From the NCBI GenBank assembly GCA_023055355.1, contig JALJCS010000018.1, forward strand, positions 3,038,001 to 3,102,000: a DNA stretch of 64,000 nucleotides, given 5' to 3'. The position numbers and the translations under genes are program-made. Below are positions 60,331 through 64,000 of the stretch, piece after piece; positions within the stretch are counted from its first letter, which is position 1, and each line of letters starts with the position of its first letter. This stretch comes from Agelaius tricolor. Taxonomy: Eukaryota > Chordata > Aves > Passeriformes > Icteridae. A model generated the notes under the pieces. The model worked only from the letters and a program-made list of their open reading frames with translations, did not search any database and was not told the DNA's origin.

Positions 60331-63300
60331 TCTACATCATCCTCTTCATGCATCCGACACCTGCCCTTTGATGAGAGTGCTCATGGGAACCTTGCATGCC
60401 TCCTCATGAGGAACAACTGTCCTGTTCTCCTCCAGAAAAAGTCAAGTAAATCGATTGTCCCTACTACACCTCCTCTCCCCTTCCCTCCCCATCAGGAACA
60501 AACCCACACTCCTCAGACCCCAGTCCCCTTCTGGACCAGCAAAGAACACAGCAAGGCAATGACATGACAAAGAACAGCTGCACTACACCAGAAAAAGCAT
60601 GCACCTCCCTTGGAATCAGGAGACCAATCCCCAGATACTTTGACATCAGTGCAAACAGCCTCCAATAAGCCCAAACAATCCATTAAATCCTCTCACTTCA
60701 GAACTCAAATGTATCACAGCCCAGCACACCATTCTGATATGAACATTGAAAAGACACAGTGCAACCACAGTTCCTACGAATTCTTCACGTATTTCAATGA
60801 AGAGCTGCTCTTCCTTCCTCATTTTCCACCTGGTTGATGAATGACAAACTCTTGCTTCTCCTCTCAGGCAGATAAGCTCTGCCAGAAAAACACAGCAAGA
60901 ACTTCCATACTCAGTGGCATTAGCCCCCATGGAATACCTCTCACTCAGTACCACGATCCACCCAGAAATACCTATGAAGCTAAACCCACGGCATTTCCCT
61001 GAGAACAAGCTCTCCACTCCCAACACATCTCTTTTGAGAAATTCGTTAGAGGCCCTCCTCCATCTCTGCTTGCTGCCAGCTGCTCAAACCATGATGGAAG
61101 AAGCAAAAAAGACATGAGACCAGACAGTAGGACTTTGTTGGTCCAATCTAGGAATTACAGAATATTTCAAGTTGGAAGGAAGTCACAAGGAGTGTTGAGT
61201 CCAACTCCCAATCTAGGCACATTCAGTCAATCCAAGATGAAGATACCACAGCTAAATAGGCATAAAGGTACAGCTGTCTCTCAGACTCATCTTCTTCAGC
61301 ACTAAGTAAATTACATCTAGCATCACTGCTTGCTTCATCAGAAAAGAACTATTTTCAGAGCAGGAAACTGATTTTAACACTAACAGAGATTATTGGCAAC
61401 CATGGATAGAAAATAATTAAGTGCATTCTAGAAAAGCCTTGAGATCATTGGGCAAAGCACAGTGCTCCCATGTGCATTTCTATCATGGCGGAGAGGCACC
61501 ATAAAGCTCAGGCAGGAAATTGTCCCAAAATCAGCCTCAGCTCAGGAGTATGGAAAAGTCATCCTACACACTGAGAGAAAAGTACCAGAATGTTTGTAAC
61601 CTGACAGGTGCCAAACCTCAGTATCTCATATTAATCTGGTATTACCAAAACATTGCTGACATGAGAGACAGAAAAACAAGACTGTGAGGGTTTGGTAGGA
61701 AGGGAGAAGAAAGCCAAATAATCCAATTCCGCTCTACTGAAACATATGAAGGGAACAAAAGAGCACAAGGATATACAGAACTTTTGGGGAGCTGGAGAAA
61801 TCCCAGGTATTAGGAATGTCTGTGGAGCCTCTTCTTGATATTTTCAACTAGAATCTTCTGTCTCACACCCTGGGAAATGGCAACTCCACCTAAGCACACA
61901 TTCTCCAGTCCTGCACCAAAGTTACAGACTGTGTTCTACAGATCAGCTCCCTCAGGCAAGACTCTTCCCTGCTAAAGGTCACCCTCATCACAACACATGC
62001 CCAGGCCATTCCTGGGGTCACTTGCAGAATCTCTTTCACAATACCACAAAACCCCCTATAAGAATGTCCTTTGCATATCCTCGCTGTCACTTACAATTGG
62101 CACAAAGAACACATGCAGGGAATTGAAGCCCCCAGATCTGTCCGGCAGATTCTTCTCATCTGCATATACTTCATGGTTTCTGCCTTTTCAGCAATCTCTG
62201 GGGAAACACCACAGAACATAAGAAGTGACTTCTGAAGAACTTGATAACATAAAGGCATGTCAGTTCTCATCCCAGTGCACATGGATTTTGCACTTTGAGA
62301 TAATGAGAGCAAATGCCAAAGTGTTCCTTATACGATCAGCTGGATGGGAGAATTTGTACCATGGAGAACCAAGGCTGGGTTGCTGGGAAGGGTTTTGTGT
62401 GTACGTCAGACATAGAATGAGCCACCTGTGACCACAGGACATGTAACTTCTACCAAGGATAAATCTTCAAGTCCATGAGTATGGGAAGTTGAATGCACAA
62501 AAATGACATCCACATTATCATGGGCCCTTAATAATTAGCCTGAAGAAGACCAAGGAACCATAATGGAAAGATCCATGGCTGTGGAAGCCACTATAGATGC
62601 CCAGCACTATACAAGAACTGGAGGATGAAATGCTACCATCCTAGAAAGGTCCAAAACAAAAATCAAAAAGTCCATTGGGAATTAGCCAGCAGCCTGCATG
62701 CCACACCCTCTTTCCCAATGCCTTGTCTGCCTCAGGCAGGCAGCAGCACAAGGGACTGTCTCTGGTGGGAAATATTCATAACCTCAAAGGACACGATGGG
62801 CAGTAAACTCCCATGGGATTAACTCAATACCCAGAAGGCCTTCAACTCCATACCCTTAGGAACCCAAGAATGCATCTTGGGAAGGGAACCTGTGCCCATC
62901 CTGCCTCGTCATTTTCTCCAGGCATTCTCCATTCCCTCTTCTGGGACGTGTTCTCAAGACAAGAACATCACCTCTCATTCTTGTCTTCTTATGACATGGC
63001 CCATGGTCTTCCCAAGGATTTCCACTTCCCACAGACTGGGAGGTCACACTTCATAGTATGACATGGTCAGGGCCTACTCAGTGCCACTGCCACATTCACC
63101 TCAGCTCCTGTGGCTTCCCCAGTCTCAGATGGAAACATTACCCACTCTGGAGAGTACTGCTTATAGAGGGGATGTCAGGACAGCTCTGAAGGCAGTGGCC
63201 ATTGACAGCCTGCTCTGAAAGACCACCCCAAATGCTGAAAAACACATCAGTGCCAACAATGATACCTACTGCACATGAAAATGTGGTGTTGGGTGAATTG

Positions 63301-64000
63301 AATTTTTGGTGTTGTGGGGACTTTTTTTTTAACGGACTTTCCAAAGATTTTTTAAGGGTGTGGCTGTTGATGCAAATATTAACATAACATGGAAACAGGA
63401 CAGTGTATGGTCATGCCACCTCACAGGACAATCCAGCTGCAATTCACTTCAGAAAGGAAAGACAAAAAAAAGAAAACATACACTTTAGGTCACACTTCTC
63501 TGCCTGCACACTTTCTACTGGTAACTAGAATAAAAATATACTTGGAGAAAGATCATAGGAAAAGTGTTTAGGAACTTCTCTGCTTTCACAATGACTCTGG
63601 TGAGCCAAGCAAATGGAAGAAATTACACCATCAGGAGAGAGAACACTGAAGTCACAACTGTCATCTTGCATCACCTCTCCTATGGAGGAGAGTCAAAGAA
63701 GTGTACAGAGTTCTTCATAAGAAGCCACATTAAATCCCAGCATGATCAGCAGTCAGTAACAGTAACAGCACAGTAAATAGTACCCAGAGGACTGTCTCAT
63801 GACATGGTCCATGGTCTTCCCAAGAGCTTTCAATTCCACCAGACAAATCTCTTTTCTCAAGGTCATCCTTGATACCAGGAAATGGCCACGGCCTGCACAA
63901 TGCCACAGCCACATTCACCCCTGCAACCTGTCACTGCCTCCTTTGCCTCCACAGGACTCACTGCAGCAATTGCCAGAAAGGAGAGCACCATGAAAAACTT
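60331..64000. other. Spacer to the right of the V8 tract, running off the window
   Basis: Near copy of 28561-32240, the spacer that leads to V5. No gene seen. By comparison a further variable exon should follow beyond the edge. Confidence 0.65.
61151..61209 (-). mobile_element. CR1 LINE fragment, duplicated copy
   Basis: Near copy of the CR1 fragment at 29379-29437, carried along by the 20-32 kb / 52-64 kb segmental duplication. Confidence 0.65.

Larger units (their letters stand above)
52080..64000. repeat. Segmental duplication B, right copy
   Basis: Partner of 20100-32240, still matching at the last base of the window, so it continues beyond. It contains the V7 promoter and 5' flank, the V7-V8 spacer, V8 and the next spacer. 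Confidence 0.85.

Noticed and set aside
1..64000. CRISPR arrays, bacterial operons, tRNA or rRNA genes
   Set aside because: None seen. The sequence is vertebrate nuclear DNA, and the periodicity comes from 6.6-9.1 kb tandem units.

Overview
The window is a stretch of the clustered protocadherin-alpha (PCDHA) locus of a bird, probably a songbird. It holds eight large single-exon coding units, all on the minus strand. Each encodes a signal peptide, six cadherin (EC) repeats, one membrane segment and a short cytoplasmic stub ending at a splice donor. The alpha assignment rests on alpha-type signatures: DREELC-x5-C in EC1, FPLEGASDADIG in EC2, DSGYNAWL in EC6, CAVSSL in the membrane segment and SDLMVFSPN in the tail. 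Evidence for a bird is a CR1 LINE fragment, a solo LTR of a kind I associate with songbirds, and very GC-rich exons in AT-richer spacers. The species was not determined.

I call the exons V1 to V8 from left to right: 3977-6478, 10590-13082, 17579-20077, 24600-27098, 33745-36240, 42174-44648, 49558-52059 and 56386-58884. Transcription runs right to left, so V8 is the most 5' of the eight. The shared constant exons must lie left of position 1. Each exon has its own promoter, with a conserved CTCF/CSE-like box 184-191 bases before the ATG. The family model is that one promoter is chosen per allele and its exon is spliced to the constant exons, giving a neuron its surface identity.

The repeat unit is about 6.6-9.1 kb. 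It consists of the exon, about 240 bases of GC-rich promoter, about 0.7-1.2 kb of pyrimidine-rich DNA (on the + strand) interrupted by a conserved island of about 110-155 bases, and 3-5 kb of spacer with no gene. Large duplications overlay this. Positions 1-6.7 kb match 38.2-44.9 kb, including the same LTR. Positions 20.1-32.2 kb match 52.1-64.0 kb. A 4.3 kb flank-plus-spacer block occurs three times (13.3, 20.3 and 52.3 kb).

The exons are striking mosaics. EC1, EC4-EC6, the membrane segment and the tail are nearly identical in all eight, while EC2 patches and most of EC3 fall into four classes: V1; V2; V3/V4/V6/V8; V5/V7. The conserved parts are very GC-rich and the variable patches AT-richer, as expected from repeated GC-biased gene conversion. 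Duplication ends appear to fall inside exons, making chimeric exons. The least explained element is the island upstream of every promoter, which looks like an exon on the antisense strand.
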